A DNA stretch of 39,981 bases, taken from assembly GCF_000455485.1 (NCBI RefSeq), contig NZ_CBQR020000166.1, positions 1 to 39,981 on the forward strand, read 5' to 3'. The notes beneath the pieces are model-generated. The model worked only from the letters and a program-made list of their open reading frames with translations. It did not search any database and was not told the DNA's origin. Within the stretch, counting starts at the first letter, position 1, and every line of letters begins with the position of its first letter. The stretch comes from Gorillibacterium massiliense (GTDB lineage Bacteria; Bacillota; Bacilli; Paenibacillales; NBRC-103111). This document shows, one piece after another, positions 39,808 through 39,981 of the stretch. Position numbers and translations under genes: made by a program.

Positions 39808-39981
39808 TGGTCATAGCCCCGTCAAGTAGACAACTATAAAAGAGCACTTTTAAGCAGCGACCGCTTGCCGATATTCATAAGGAGAGCGGTTGCCGAGTTT
39901 TTTCTGGAAACGTTTGTTGTTGTAAAAAGTTATATAATCAAAAATCATTTTTTCTGCCTCTTCAAGTGACTGCGGCTTTTC
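39808..39981 (-). mobile_element. End of an IS3-family insertion sequence
   Basis: The window enters an insertion sequence whose transposase reads on the minus strand. The likely outer end is near 39808, where TGGTCATAGCCCCGTCAAGT begins, 5'-TG as expected for an IS3 terminus (CA-3' on the element strand). The other end and any target-site duplication lie outside the window. Confidence 0.65.
39850..39981 (-). CDS. IS3-family (IS150-like) transposase, C-terminal part
   Basis: The last 43 residues of an integrase-fold transposase (OrfB/InsK type) are read on the minus strand up to TAA at 39850-39852. The segment EEAEKMIFDYITFYNNKRFQ followed by LGNRSPYEYRQAVAA is the standard C-terminus of IS3/IS150 transposases (YNxxRxxxxLxxxSPxEYR). 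The catalytic DDE residues would lie upstream, beyond the window edge. Whether the element is intact cannot be seen. Confidence 0.88.
   Translation of the reverse strand, partial: EKPQSLEEAEKMIFDYITFYNNKRFQKKLGNRSPYEYRQAVAA

Overview
The window looks like chromosomal DNA of a spore-forming, soil-type Bacillota, most likely Paenibacillus or a close relative. The reasons are strong AAGGAGG-type ribosome binding sites, frequent GTG and TTG starts, compact intrinsic terminators, and a Paenibacillus-like set of genes: SLH-domain protein, AraC plus GH42 beta-galactosidase, LysM-M14 endopeptidase, ytxG/ytxH, a PdaA-like deacetylase, and free (non-cellulosomal) cellulases with FN3 and CBM3 modules. 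This assignment is inferred from gene content only; no rRNA or tRNA gene was seen.

Layout. 1-2.9 kb: a MerR/TipAS regulator broken by a one-base frameshift in a T tract, then a TetR regulator with a clear promoter/operator driving a YhgE/Pip-type membrane protein. 3.0-5.8 kb (minus strand): an AHSA1/SRPBCC protein with its ArsR partner, then an SLH-domain surface protein. 5.9-9.0 kb: divergent AraC regulator and GH42 beta-galactosidase. 9.2-11.7 kb: a two-gene carboxy(nor)spermidine operon. 11.8-13.2 kb: gdhA (minus). 13.4-16.8 kb: a translationally coupled operon of ECF sigma factor, probable anti-sigma factor, ABC ATPase and ABC permease. 16.8-18.8 kb: small proteins, a TPR membrane protein and a HepT-like (DUF86) protein. 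18.9-22.0 kb: eda (minus), selD and mnmH/selU.

22.0-33.7 kb holds the main accessory system: four secreted polysaccharidases in a row. They are a GH48 exocellulase, a GH6 exocellulase, a GH5 mannanase and a GH5 endoglucanase. Each ends in 2-4 FN3 repeats and a C-terminal CBM3, and these modules are nearly identical across the four genes. GH48 and GH6 attack opposite cellulose chain ends, the GH5 endoglucanase makes new ends, and the mannanase strips hemicellulose, so the set forms a compact lignocellulose-degrading locus. Its 440-bp upstream region carries a CRP/FNR-like palindrome, a near-consensus cre site, two strong ribosome binding sites and an 11-bp tandem duplication that alters a possible leader ORF.

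33.7-39.8 kb: ytxG and ytxH fused by loss of a stop, a DsbB/BdbC-like protein, a Gfo/Idh/MocA oxidoreductase (minus), a PdaA-like lipoprotein deacetylase, glutamate racemase, and a LysM-M14 peptidase. The window ends in the 3' end of an IS3-family transposase on the minus strand.
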